This document shows, in pieces, positions 9,437 to 18,285 of a DNA stretch of 64,000 nucleotides (position 1 is its first letter; each line of letters begins with the position of its first letter). A model generated the notes under the pieces. That model was given only the letters and a program-made list of their open reading frames with translations, did no database searches and had not been told where the DNA came from. The DNA comes from an uncultured Helicobacteraceae bacterium. Lineage in GTDB: Bacteria; Campylobacterota; Campylobacteria; Campylobacterales; Helicobacteraceae. The stretch is from contig CALUUD010000001.1 of assembly GCA_944323885.1 (NCBI GenBank), positions 558,001 to 622,000 of the forward strand, given 5' to 3'. A program made the position numbers and the translations under genes.

Positions 9437-10171
9437 CTAAATTTTGTAACTATATCCTATTGTAAAGATAATATTATTTTTAATTATTATATTATCTTTA
9501 TATATGGTATAAAATGGTATGGTTACGCCAAAGTCAATAGCGCTATACCCAAGTTGTTTGCTTACACCTAAGTTAGTATTTATGCCCTGTGATAAAAACT
9601 TTTGTTTTATATAATATTCTCCACCATAACCAATACCAATATATGCGTGAAATACTCTTAAACTAAGCAAAAAATCAATATTACCACTAAATGCTAATGT
9701 GTTTGGATTTGAATTATTGATTGGTATTCTTGCGCCAAGATTTATATATGCTCTAATTGCATTGATATTTAAATATCTGAAATATCCAATTTTCCCATGC
9801 ATATCACCTGATATTTGCCTTTTGCCATCGTATGCATATAATCCTATTCCACCATCAATACCAAGTAAAAAATAATCAACCCTATTAGGTTTTGAATATC
9901 CATTTAGTCTATTTAATGCCTGTTGATTATTTACTATCTCTTGTCTATCATAATCTGGTTCTTTTTCTACTCTAGGTGGCTTTTTGGGTTTATAAATAGA
10001 TGATGGATGTAATTTTTTATTTTGAGTATCTTTTATAGGAGGATCTTGTAGTTTGTTATACTTGGTATCAAAATTATCCAACCTGTAGTAATTATTTTTT
10101 GCATTTAGGTGGCTACTTGTTACAATAATTGCAACTACAACAAGTATATATTTATATTGTTTATGCTGCAT
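9437..10171 (-). CDS. Putative outer-membrane beta-barrel protein
   Basis: No named family recognised. The protein has a cleavable signal peptide (hydrophobic core YILVVVAIIVTSS, cleavage likely after LNA near residue 24). A proline/lysine-rich linker to about residue 95 follows. From about residue 100 to the end there are alternating hydrophobic/polar stretches rich in Gly, Tyr and Ile (FLLGIDGGIGLYAYDG, IGIGYGGEYYI, NIIFTIGYSYKI), which is what an eight-strand outer-membrane barrel looks like. The gene shares one base with the upstream pseudopilin stop codon (TAATG), so the two are translationally coupled. A link to pilus or secretion function is therefore possible, but unproven. Confidence 0.6.
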   Translation of the reverse strand: MQHKQYKYILVVVAIIVTSSHLNAKNNYYRLDNFDTKYNKLQDPPIKDTQNKKLHPSSIYKPKKPPRVEKEPDYDRQEIVNNQQALNRLNGYSKPNRVDYFLLGIDGGIGLYAYDGKRQISGDMHGKIGYFRYLNINAIRAYINLGARIPINNSNPNTLAFSGNIDFLLSLRVFHAYIGIGYGGEYYIKQKFLSQGINTNLGVSKQLGYSAIDFGVTIPFYTIYKDNIIIKNNIIFTIGYSYKI

Positions 10172-10896
10172 TATGATTTATTGCATTGCCCATCATTGGA
10201 ACCATATATCAATCCACCCGGAGAAATACATATAGTAGCTGTTTGATTATGTCGTTTTAATACAATTCTTACATTAGTATTTAACCTTTGTGGCATCGAT
10301 GTAGCTGTATTCCCATTGATAGTTACTTTACCGCAATATGGTAGCCCTGTATTATCAAAATAGATTCTTGCTGTATTTGTTTCATTACATCCTTGTTGTA
10401 TATCTATTCGATCTATAATCACATCATATGTTTCTTGCAATCTTACCTCTTTTGCTATATTATTATTGCATTCAGATGGTAAGTTATTTGCACTATATCC
10501 ACTTAAACATGCTTTATTATGTGGATCTTTTGCTATTATGTCACCACTCATTGGTCTACCATCAAAATTTGTAGTAGCTGCATTTCTTGCTGTATCTGCA
10601 TATATACTATAGCTATTTGCTGTTGTGCTACCAGTTAAATGAAATTGGACTTGCCACATACCAGCCTGCCAAAATCTAGCTTGATTATCACTATATTGTC
10701 CCATACTATCATCTTGCATGGCAAAAAATCTATCATCAGTTTGTGCTAGTGACTTTGCATATTTTATATTTTGTAACATAAAATCTGCAGCTTGTTGTAA
10801 TTTTGTTTGTGGTATGTACATTACAGATACTGCAGCCATAACACCAAGCATAACCAAGACAAATACCATCTCTAGCATACTAAATGCTTTTCTCAC
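10171..10896 (-). CDS. Pseudopilin-like protein with prepilin N-terminus
   Basis: The N-terminus MRKAFSMLEMVFVLVMLG has a four-residue basic leader, a cleavage point Ala4-Phe5 (Ala instead of the usual Gly), Glu at +5 and one hydrophobic helix. The 210-residue head contains several cysteines (KACLSG, LPSECNN, IQQGCNE, LPYCGK, TICISPGG) suited to disulfide bonds. This is the general layout of GspH/FimT-like minor pseudopilins. The start has a clear AAGGAGAT site. The gene is coupled by a one-base overlap to the outer-membrane protein downstream. Base composition is somewhat less AT-rich than the neighbours. A role in a DNA-uptake or type II-like machine is inferred. Confidence 0.75.
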   Translation of the reverse strand: MRKAFSMLEMVFVLVMLGVMAAVSVMYIPQTKLQQAADFMLQNIKYAKSLAQTDDRFFAMQDDSMGQYSDNQARFWQAGMWQVQFHLTGSTTANSYSIYADTARNAATTNFDGRPMSGDIIAKDPHNKACLSGYSANNLPSECNNNIAKEVRLQETYDVIIDRIDIQQGCNETNTARIYFDNTGLPYCGKVTINGNTATSMPQRLNTNVRIVLKRHNQTATICISPGGLIYGSNDGQCNKS

Positions 10897-11084
10897 TTAC
10901 AATATCTCCTTATGTAATTTAATTTGATCATTTATTTTAGTATATATTTGATTAATAATAAATTCATTTTATTAATTTATCATTAACAAAAATATTAAAT
11001 TTATGTTATTTGGGTTAGGATTTTATGAATTTAGAAATATTCTAGATAAATATCTATAAATCATTTTTAAGATATATTAATTCC

Positions 11085-11255
11085 TTATTGTTTTCTTTCT
11101 TGAATAAGTTTTAGTGCTTCAAATTGTATTAAAGAAACTTTTGTATATACCATTGTATAGTTTCATCACTGTATTTATATGTGTAGTTATAGTGAATATG
11201 ATTTATTGTTTTATGTATAATTACTATAGTTAATATACTATAAGATTTAAGGAAA
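11085..11255 (-). pseudogene. Possible gene remnant in the 362-base gap before the aldehyde dehydrogenase
   Basis: The gap 10897-11258 holds no intact gene. On the minus strand two short open frames look coding-like and overlap. One (11129-11255) reads through NHIHYNYTYKYSDETIQWYI. The other (11085-11162) ends in SLIQFEALKLIQERKQ. One single-base slip between 11132 and 11162 would join them into one C-terminal protein piece. The family is not recognised, and chance open frames of this size do occur, so the call is tentative. The rest of the gap is A/T-rich sequence plus the promoter region of the next gene. Confidence 0.3.
11156..11243 (+). promoter_or_regulatory. Repeated TATAGT elements and a dyad upstream of the aldehyde dehydrogenase gene
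   Basis: TATAGT occurs at 11156, 11188 and 11226. The last copy forms a dyad with ACTATA at 11238-11243 (6-base arms, 6-base spacer), ending 15 bases before the ATG. The arrangement could be operators or overlapping -10 boxes, but the composition is so AT-rich that chance cannot be excluded. The ribosome-binding site TAAGGA follows at about 11248. Confidence 0.3.
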
Positions 11256-11258
11256 AAT

Positions 11259-12758
11259 ATGCAAAACAACCTCACGCAGTTATTGCAAGAACAGAGATTA
11301 TGTTATACAAGTGGTCAAACTAGATCTATTCAAGTAAAATTAAAAGCTCTTACTTGCTTACAAGATTCTATAAAACAATATGAGAATGAAATTGTTGATG
11401 CACTTTACAAAGATTTAAATAAATGTAAAGAAGAAGCCTATTTATCTGAGGTATTTCAAATTTATGAAGAAATTAAATCTGCCAAAGAATGGATAAAACA
11501 GCTTGATAAAGTAAAATCTGTTAAAACACCATTAAGTCATTTTGGTGGAAAAAGTGAGATTTATTACGAACCATATGGTGTTGTGCTTATTGTTTCTCCT
11601 TGGAATTATCCATTTAATCTTAGTTTAAGTCCGCTTATTGGAGCTATTGCTTGTGGCAATTGTGTTGTGTTAAAGCCATCAGAATATGCACCAAATTGTG
11701 CCAAGATTTTAGAGAAGATATTGCAAGAAGTTTTTAGTATTAATCATGTAGCAGTTATCCAAGGTGATAGTACTGTAGGCGAAGCTTTGTTGCAACAAAA
11801 ATTTGATTATATATTCTTTACTGGTAGTGTAAATGTAGGTCGGATTGTTATGCAAGAAGCAGCAAAAATGCTTACCCCTGTAACTCTTGAGCTTGGTGGG
11901 AAAAATCCTTGCATTGTAGAAGATTATAAAGATAGTAGTATTGCAAAACGCATTGTGTGGGGAAAGTTGCTTAATGTTGGACAAACTTGTACTGCTCCTG
12001 ATTATCTTCTTATACGCAAAGATTTGAAAGATGAGTTTGTATCTAAGCTTATAGAATCCATTATATCTTTGTATGCTCCAAATGTAGAATCTAAGAAAAA
12101 TATGCATGATATAGCTTTAAGTATTATTTCTAATAAAGAGTATGGAAAGATCATTTCACCTAGGCATTTTAAACGAATTATTTCACTTTTTGAAGATACT
12201 AAAAATAAATTAGGCTCAGACTCTATAATATTTGGTGGTGTAAATAATGAAGAATTATTAAAAATATCTCCAACACTTATTGAGATGGGTGATATATTGT
12301 TATATACTTCTAATAATACTGCAGATTCTAAAGATGCCAATTTATATAGTATGCGTATTTTGCATGAAGAGATTTTTGCACCTATATTGCCAATTTTTAC
12401 ATATAATAATTTAGATGAGTGCAAAGAATTTATAAGAAGTTTTGAAAAGCCATTGTCTCTTTATTTATTTAGTGATGATAAGCAAAAACAACGCGATATT
12501 ATAGAATCTATAAGCTTTGGTGGGGGTTGCATAAATGATTGTATCATCCACTTAGCAAATAATAACTTACCATTTGGAGGGGTTGGCAATAGTGGTATGG
12601 GCAATTATCATGGAAAATATAGTGCAAAAACTTTTTCAAGAGAAAAGGCTATCTACAAAGCACCAAATATTGATTTACCACTTCGCTACCCACCATTTAA
12701 TAAGAAAATTTTTGGTTTGAGTAAGATTTCGATATTGCGTAAAATATTTGGGGTGTAG
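11259..12758 (+). CDS. NAD(P)-dependent aldehyde dehydrogenase (class 3-like)
   Basis: Oxidises aldehydes to acids. The general base Glu211 sits in LELGGKNP and the catalytic nucleophile Cys244 in GQTCTAPDY. The nucleotide-binding stretch includes SPWNYPFNLSLSPLIGA near residue 113 and FFTGSVNVG near 187. The C-terminal signature NNLPFGGVGNSGMG is present. Length 499 and a short hydrophobic tail resemble class 3/fatty- or coniferyl-aldehyde dehydrogenases. The gene stands alone with its own promoter region and is convergent with the beta-lactamase gene. The substrate cannot be read from the sequence. Confidence 0.92.
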   Translation: MQNNLTQLLQEQRLCYTSGQTRSIQVKLKALTCLQDSIKQYENEIVDALYKDLNKCKEEAYLSEVFQIYEEIKSAKEWIKQLDKVKSVKTPLSHFGGKSEIYYEPYGVVLIVSPWNYPFNLSLSPLIGAIACGNCVVLKPSEYAPNCAKILEKILQEVFSINHVAVIQGDSTVGEALLQQKFDYIFFTGSVNVGRIVMQEAAKMLTPVTLELGGKNPCIVEDYKDSSIAKRIVWGKLLNVGQTCTAPDYLLIRKDLKDEFVSKLIESIISLYAPNVESKKNMHDIALSIISNKEYGKIISPRHFKRIISLFEDTKNKLGSDSIIFGGVNNEELLKISPTLIEMGDILLYTSNNTADSKDANLYSMRILHEEIFAPILPIFTYNNLDECKEFIRSFEKPLSLYLFSDDKQKQRDIIESISFGGGCINDCIIHLANNNLPFGGVGNSGMGNYHGKYSAKTFSREKAIYKAPNIDLPLRYPPFNKKIFGLSKISILRKIFGV

Positions 12759-12824
12759 TGACAATGTATGGTACAAGAAATAACCAAAGTTTATATTTAT
12801 TATATTTTTCAAATAAATAAAACT

Positions 12825-13658
12825 CTATTTATCTAAAAATATCATTAATAACTTTTCTAGACATTCTTTCACAAAGGTAATTTGTGATAATTTTTGTTCA
12901 ATACCATATGTTTTTGCATAGTTTTTCAAGCTTTTATAATTTGCATTGAATGCAAAAGGGTATATTATCTTATTAGATGTTGTATTAATTTCTATGAAAC
13001 CTACAAACCATGATATTCCTGAATCATCCCATTTGCTTAACCCTGTTTTACCATATAGTTTATATTTGTTGTTATCTTCTAATTTTATTGTTTCAATTAC
13101 TTCTTTTTGTGCTTTTTTAGAGATAGGTAAACTAAGATTGCTTAATAGGGTTATGAGCTCTAATTGTTCTATAGCACTAATTTGAAGACTATCATCAAGC
13201 CAAAAACTACTAACATCTTTGCCTATCTTTTCATTGCCATAGTGTATTTTATTAAGATAACTTTGCATTCTATTTCTACCAATTTTTCTTGCTAGTTCTT
13301 GAAATGCTGGGACTTGTGATATTTGCATACCGCTTTTAAGATTTGCATCTCTTTTCCAAGATTCTATACTTACAGGCTCCCCATGGTATCTATAAAATAT
13401 TTCTTTATTATCACGAACTACACCTAAATCAAGCCCAAAAAGTGCATTATAAATCTTGAAGGTTGAGGCAGGCATATAGCGCAATTTTGCCCTTTTTGCA
13501 TTATTGCTTTGAATATTTCCCTGCATATTTATAATAAATACACCTTGAATATTATATTTATTAAAAATATCTTGTAAATTGGTATTAATATTGATATTTT
13601 TATTGATCTGTGCGAAAACATTGCATACTAAAATAAAAATTAAACAATAAACCTTCAC
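12825..13658 (-). CDS. Class D (OXA-type) beta-lactamase
   Basis: A periplasmic serine beta-lactamase by motif content. It has a signal peptide (residues 1-16, cleavage after VFA), the active-site STFK at 65-68, SxV as SQV at 114-116, the YGN triad at 140-142, KTG at 204-206 with WFVG just after at 217-220, and FWL at 152-154. Length 277 is normal. No key residue is missing, so the enzyme should be active if expressed. The spectrum cannot be predicted. It is a single gene, convergent with the aldehyde dehydrogenase, and lies at the edge of the partly decayed island that follows. No insertion sequence or integron element is seen next to it. Confidence 0.93.
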   Translation of the reverse strand: MKVYCLIFILVCNVFAQINKNININTNLQDIFNKYNIQGVFIINMQGNIQSNNAKRAKLRYMPASTFKIYNALFGLDLGVVRDNKEIFYRYHGEPVSIESWKRDANLKSGMQISQVPAFQELARKIGRNRMQSYLNKIHYGNEKIGKDVSSFWLDDSLQISAIEQLELITLLSNLSLPISKKAQKEVIETIKLEDNNKYKLYGKTGLSKWDDSGISWFVGFIEINTTSNKIIYPFAFNANYKSLKNYAKTYGIEQKLSQITFVKECLEKLLMIFLDK

Positions 13659-13682
13659 TATCAGTTTCCTTAAAAATATATT

Positions 13683-14150
13683 TTATTGTTCATAAGGGAT
13701 AATCTTATATTCTATATTACTTGTTTGTAAAAATTTTTTTACTCCATAGTCTATATTTTTAGAGCTTGTTATAAATATACGCTTCACATTCTTTTTAGCA
13801 AAAATTTTATGATTTTACTCCAAATATGCGGTGCAATCACCTAAAAAGATTCTCAATTGCTCTTGTTTTACTTGAGAATATTCCCAATTTTTACATTGAA
13901 TTAAAAGAGCTTCATTATCTTTGTAAGCAATTAAATCAATGCCTTGGTCTTTTAGCCCTTCGTTAATACCCTTAAAATATACTTTGTAGCCTTGTTTCTG
14001 ATAATATTTACCAATTTGTAATTCATAGTTGTAGCCTTTTTGATCATTTTGTTGAGAATAATTTTTGTATTTTCTTGGTTTCTTCTTTTTTGGTTTATAA
14101 GCTATTAGAAGACCAACAATAATGATAAAAATTATCAACAAAAAATCCAT
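13683..14150 (-). pseudogene. Mrr-type PD-(D/E)xK nuclease gene broken by an in-frame TAA
   Basis: The first 111 residues begin with a membrane helix (FLLIIFIIIVGLLIAY) and a lysine-rich linker. A restriction-endonuclease-like fold follows, with the expected acidic residues and the QxK motif (YELQIGKYY, QGIDLIAY, LLIQCKNW). Translation stops at TAA 13815-13817. The same frame then stays open for 43 more codons in plausible protein sequence (IFAKKNVKRIFITSS, then NIEYKIIPYEQ) to a TAA at 13683. A full-length protein would be about 155 residues, the size of membrane-anchored Mrr-like proteins. A good GGGAGG site precedes the ATG, so decay looks recent. The truncated form may keep the catalytic core. 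Confidence 0.75.
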
Positions 14151-14301
14151 ATTGTATTACCCTCCCATATTCTGGTGTTTTTTGATTATCAATTGATCTT
14201 ATTTTACATATAAAATGTTGTTATATGTCCATTTTATTTAACATTGTATAAATTTTAAAATATAGCTTTAGCAAGAAAGTAATATGTCATATCCCTATAA
14301 T

Positions 14302-16184
14302 CTATCTCTCTACCGCCCAAATAATTTTTATGATTTCATAGAGAAGTTTTGAGCGTTTTTCTAAAGCTACTTTGTCAAATTTATCATAAGACTCAAATTG
14401 CACACCATCTTTTAGACTTTCATTAAAATTTAAGAAATCTTTGTTTGTATGATGATAGAAATCAGGGCAAAGCGATCTTCCCCACACTAATGAAGCATTG
14501 TAAGTCTTAAGCTTATCTTCGTATTCCTCATTGCTAGATGAAATATTAACTTTATCTTTCAAGAGCAACAAACCGCCCAACAGATTGCGTTGTTTTTCAA
14601 ATTCCTCTTCGTTATCAAAATAGCTTAAATTTGTGTCATTCCTAGAAAGTATGTGTTCGATATGGTAAGCTGTTTTCTCTCCTGTTTTACTTGTAATATA
14701 AAACACATCATTTTTAGGTTTTTCGTTGATATGTTCGCAAATAAATTGTTCCACTCTTGCAAATAAATATCGCAAAAGTTTTGTATTCATATTGGTATAA
14801 TTTCGCTCCATAAAACTTTGAAAATCAAGCAGTGAATTGATGGTCGCCAAACTTCTTTTTTCTTTAATAATGTTAGTCAGTAAGGCATTAAAAATTTCTC
14901 TATAATTTTCCATAGGAGCATTTTTTAAACTCTCATTAAGTTGATAGGTCAAATCTTGAAATTCATTGCTATCATAGATTCCATTCAAATTAAGCAATAC
15001 CCAGAATCTATCGTATTCTTTGGCAATATGCTTTATTTTTTTATCTTCATCTTTATCATTGATTTCACAAGCAGATAAAATATTTTGATATTGACCGGAT
15101 AACCCATTTATCTCCCTGCAATAACGCAGAAAAATATCCTCGCTATATTTGATTTTATTGTATAGCTTTGAGTAATAAACAACATCTTGTGTGATAAATT
15201 TTTTAATATTACTTATGTGATTTTCATCTTGTTTTCTAAACTGCAATGTATTAGCGATGTCATTATTTTCAAAAATGTATCTATGGTAGTACTTGTTAAT
15301 ACTTTTTTCAATATCAGAGTTTTTTCTAAAAATAAATTGTGATTTTATTAAATCACAAAAGAAATCATCCTCCATGCTCACTAATTGACAAAGCGATTCT
15401 TCCCATTTTTTATAAAAACTTTCTGTATCACTCTTGGACAATGCACCTATTAATTTACCTTTTAAAATTTCAAAAGGCTTTAATGCTTCACCCCTGTCAT
15501 TAATTACTTCAAAAATCATGGGTGTATCATCTTGAGTAATGGCTAATTCCACCAGCACCAATCACTTTAAAAAATACAAAACAAATACTTTTAGTTTATG
15601 GGTTGCAGAATCTTTTAACATTTCATCAAGATAAGTTGTAGAAACTTTAAACCTTTCATCAAGATAGCTAGATATATCTTTGTAGCGTGCAAGAAGATTC
15701 TCCTCGGTTTTATTCTCGTATGTCTTTGGGTATGGTTTATCATTAAAAATACAATCCATCACCCTACATCTTTTATCGTTATCAAGATTAAATGTATCTT
15801 TAAATCCATTATTACTAAAAATACATTGTCCAAGAAGCTCTCTTAGTTTATCACTCTTGTCTAGCAGATGATAGAGTTTGGTGGCAATTAGAGTAAGCGT
15901 TGTTAGGCGTTGTTGCCCATCTACAATGTAGTTTTCCCATTGATGCTGTTTATAATATATGCATTGAGATAATACCAGTTAAATCTCTCTATCAACGTTT
16001 CTGTGATTTCGCTATTTTTATTTTGCTCATATCCTAACTCAAAGTTATACATAATGTCTTTTAAAAGTGTCAAAGCGGTTTCTTTGCTCCATACATATTC
16101 TCTTTGGTAAAAATCAATGTGATATGTTTTTTGTTTTAAGCAATTTTCTACACTTTGTTTGTCTGGAACAATCGTTTGTTGCAT
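14302..16184 (-). pseudogene. DUF262/DUF1524 (GmrSD-type) restriction protein gene, frameshifted and with an in-frame TGA
   Basis: Three consecutive pieces make one gene. Piece one (15921-16184) has the DUF262 start FYQREYVWSKETALTLLKDI. A one-base slip near 15970-15985 moves the frame to one reading IYYKQHQWENYIVDGQQRLT, the diagnostic DGQQR motif of DUF262, and on through 15562. There an in-frame TGA (15562-15564) follows VFVLYFLK. After it the same frame continues for about 419 codons to the DUF1524 HNH-like region (HIEHILSRND, then NLLGGLLLL). Such proteins form GmrSD-like systems that cut modified DNA. Intact length would be about 625 residues. The coding sequence is otherwise well preserved, so inactivation is probably recent. 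Confidence 0.82.
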
Positions 16185-16259
16185 CTACCTTTTCCCATTT
16201 GCAAATATTTTGTGTATTGTAGCACAATCTATAGCACATATAAATGCTCTTATACATTC

Positions 16260-16913
16260 CTATTGTTTAGATTCTGCAGGGAAATTTTGAAAAACTTCTA
16301 TCACAAGTGGTAAGTCTGTGTAGCCTTCAGATTCCATAAAATGACCGCCTTTTTGCGTTTGGATAAAATCCGCGTCTAAAGCTTTGGCAAGTTTGTAGCT
16401 TAAATCAGTAGGCACGATTGCATCATCTTTGGCAGAAATCACCACACGATTTTTAATCACATTTTTTAGGATTTGGTAGTTTGGCTTTTTGTCTGTGAAG
16501 CTTCCAAAAATAGGCAATTTTTTCAACTCTTCATCAAAAGGAGAAACCAAAACCACGCCACCGACTTGAAAGCCCTTATCTTGTGATTTAAATGTTTCAC
16601 TTAAAAAATGCAAAGTCGCTATGCCACCTAATGAATGCGTGATAAAATAAGTATCCCTATCAATCTTTTGAATCTCTTTTTGCATAGTACCAAGTCACTC
16701 TTTTAGTACAGGTTTATCTGCATTGGGCAGATTTAAGATATTGACTTTATACCCATCTTCTCTTAGTTTGTGTGCTATGGCATTAAACCACCCATAATTG
16801 CTAGCACTTTTATAGCCGTGGATAATATAAACATCCTTGGCAAAGACATTGATAGATAATGCAATTAAAAAAACTAATAAAATACTAAATTGCTTTGATA
16901 TAACTCGCAACAT
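16260..16913 (-). pseudogene. Secreted alpha/beta-hydrolase (RBBP9/YdeN-like) gene with premature TGA
   Basis: The protein starts with a signal peptide (hydrophobic core ILLVFLIALSINVFA), then VYIIHGYKSASNYGWF, the oxyanion strand and loop of RBBP9/YdeN-type serine hydrolases. At 16695-16697 a TGA interrupts the frame after PVLKE. The same frame goes on as LGT-MQKEIQKIDRDTYFI and contains the nucleophile THSLGG, the acid ISAKDD and the catalytic KGGHF histidine. A tryptophan codon (TGG) changed to TGA is the simplest explanation. Apart from this stop the gene is complete, at 217 codons. The base composition is clearly less AT-rich than the surrounding DNA, which suggests acquisition. Confidence 0.8.
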
Positions 16914-17074
16914 TCTAGATTCCTTTTGCTGAAATAATTATTTTTATCAAAAAAATGATTAATGTAACTTTAAAAAATTAAAGCTCATAAGAAAACCACT
17001 TTACATTTGCTAACATTAAAAGTATAAATGATCTGTTTACAACACATCAGCCTTGCACAAATAAATTTTTTATT

Positions 17075-18283
17075 TTATTTATTAAAATTTGAATAAAAGC
17101 AATCAATTTTTTCAATTAATGCACTATAATCTAAATCTTTGATTTTACTAAACTCATTAGTATGTAAACCACAATCTAAAACATATTGATAATCATCAAA
17201 GTTATAAGTGCCTGTCTGATCATTCTTAATAGTATTCGTTTTTGCCAACAAACAAATATACTGGAAATCTTTATCTATATAATTTGTATTATTGTTTGGA
17301 TGTGCCATTGAAAAATGTTGATTTGGAGTTAATGCAATTAAATTTTCTAAAAAATCACTAATTTGCGGAAATTCTGCACTTGGAAAAATGTGATGTATTT
17401 GTGTAGCATTTACCAATTCATTCTCTTGCATTATTTCCGATAATCCATTATTGTATTTATCATTATATCTACGCACTATTTTTTTTGCTCTTTGAATTTG
17501 ATAATTTGCATTAGCTGTTAAATTTTGATTCACCCTCTCAAACTCCTGTCTTGTCAAATTTTTGTCTTTACCACTTATTTCATCTCTAAAGTTTATTCTA
17601 TTGTATTTCAATTCATCAAGTGTAATGGTTGTATTTGATAAACGTCCTTTCCTTGTGCCTTTCTTGCAAAAATAAAAAGCAAGAGGATTTAAAATTTTTG
17701 TAAAAATTCTTCCACACTCTGTCTCACCATTAATAGGAGTGTTATCAATAGTGAAATCTATAAATTTATGTTTTAATTCACAAAAAGAATCTTTTGTTTG
17801 TGATTCCAAAAACTTTTCAAAATAAATATAGATTCCACTATCAATTAAAACTTTTTGAATATACAAAGCAAGAAAATTTAACGCATTTGTATCACGCATT
17901 GCTATATATTCAAGCAAATCTATATTACGAATTTTAAAAATATTTTTATTACCCTTTCTGCCTAAAGATTCTAATATGCCACTATAAGCTAGGAAGTTTA
18001 TCGGTTGAGAGAAAAATTTATCATATTCATTTCTAGCATGATCGGAAGTTGTTTCTGGTTTTGAAAAGATCATCTTTACATTTGTCTCTGTATATTTATT
18101 TAGCCAAATATCACTAATACAAAATTCATTATTTATATCGTAATTTGTATATTCCAAAATACAATCAGCAATTATTGATATTACATCGCAAGTACATTTT
18201 TGATCTATCCATCTTGCATTATTCGATTCTCTTATATCGTAATTATATGAATTTAAAAAATCTATAATCTGTTCATTTTGCAT
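17075..18283 (-). CDS. HNH-type restriction endonuclease
   Basis: A 402-residue protein next to, and three bases downstream of, the fused methyltransferase, so it is presumably the cognate nuclease. The C-terminal part holds an HNH site: HHIF at 297-300, Asn314 in LENLIALTPNQHF, and His323. The N-terminus ARWIDQKCTCDV (23-34) resembles the opening of several type II restriction enzymes. An HNH nuclease paired with one m5C and one m6A methyltransferase is known in the type IIS systems MnlI and HpyAV, and this protein may belong with them. Recognition specificity is not predictable by eye. The gene is low in G+C like its partner. It lacks a strong promoter of its own and probably shares the methyltransferase transcript. 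Confidence 0.8.
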   Translation of the reverse strand: MQNEQIIDFLNSYNYDIRESNNARWIDQKCTCDVISIIADCILEYTNYDINNEFCISDIWLNKYTETNVKMIFSKPETTSDHARNEYDKFFSQPINFLAYSGILESLGRKGNKNIFKIRNIDLLEYIAMRDTNALNFLALYIQKVLIDSGIYIYFEKFLESQTKDSFCELKHKFIDFTIDNTPINGETECGRIFTKILNPLAFYFCKKGTRKGRLSNTTITLDELKYNRINFRDEISGKDKNLTRQEFERVNQNLTANANYQIQRAKKIVRRYNDKYNNGLSEIMQENELVNATQIHHIFPSAEFPQISDFLENLIALTPNQHFSMAHPNNNTNYIDKDFQYICLLAKTNTIKNDQTGTYNFDDYQYVLDCGLHTNEFSKIKDLDYSALIEKIDCFYSNFNK

Positions 18284-18285
18284 TT

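Noticed and set aside
12759-12824. Weak A/T inverted repeat between the convergent aldehyde dehydrogenase and beta-lactamase genes as a bidirectional terminator
   Set aside because: Arms are imperfect and nearly all A/T, so it cannot be told from background.
13683-16913. Reassigned TGA codon (two in-frame TGA in this region)
   Set aside because: TGA ends several intact genes in the window, for example the PIN-PhoH gene at 6146-6148 and the Bax-inhibitor gene, and a third gene is broken by TAA.
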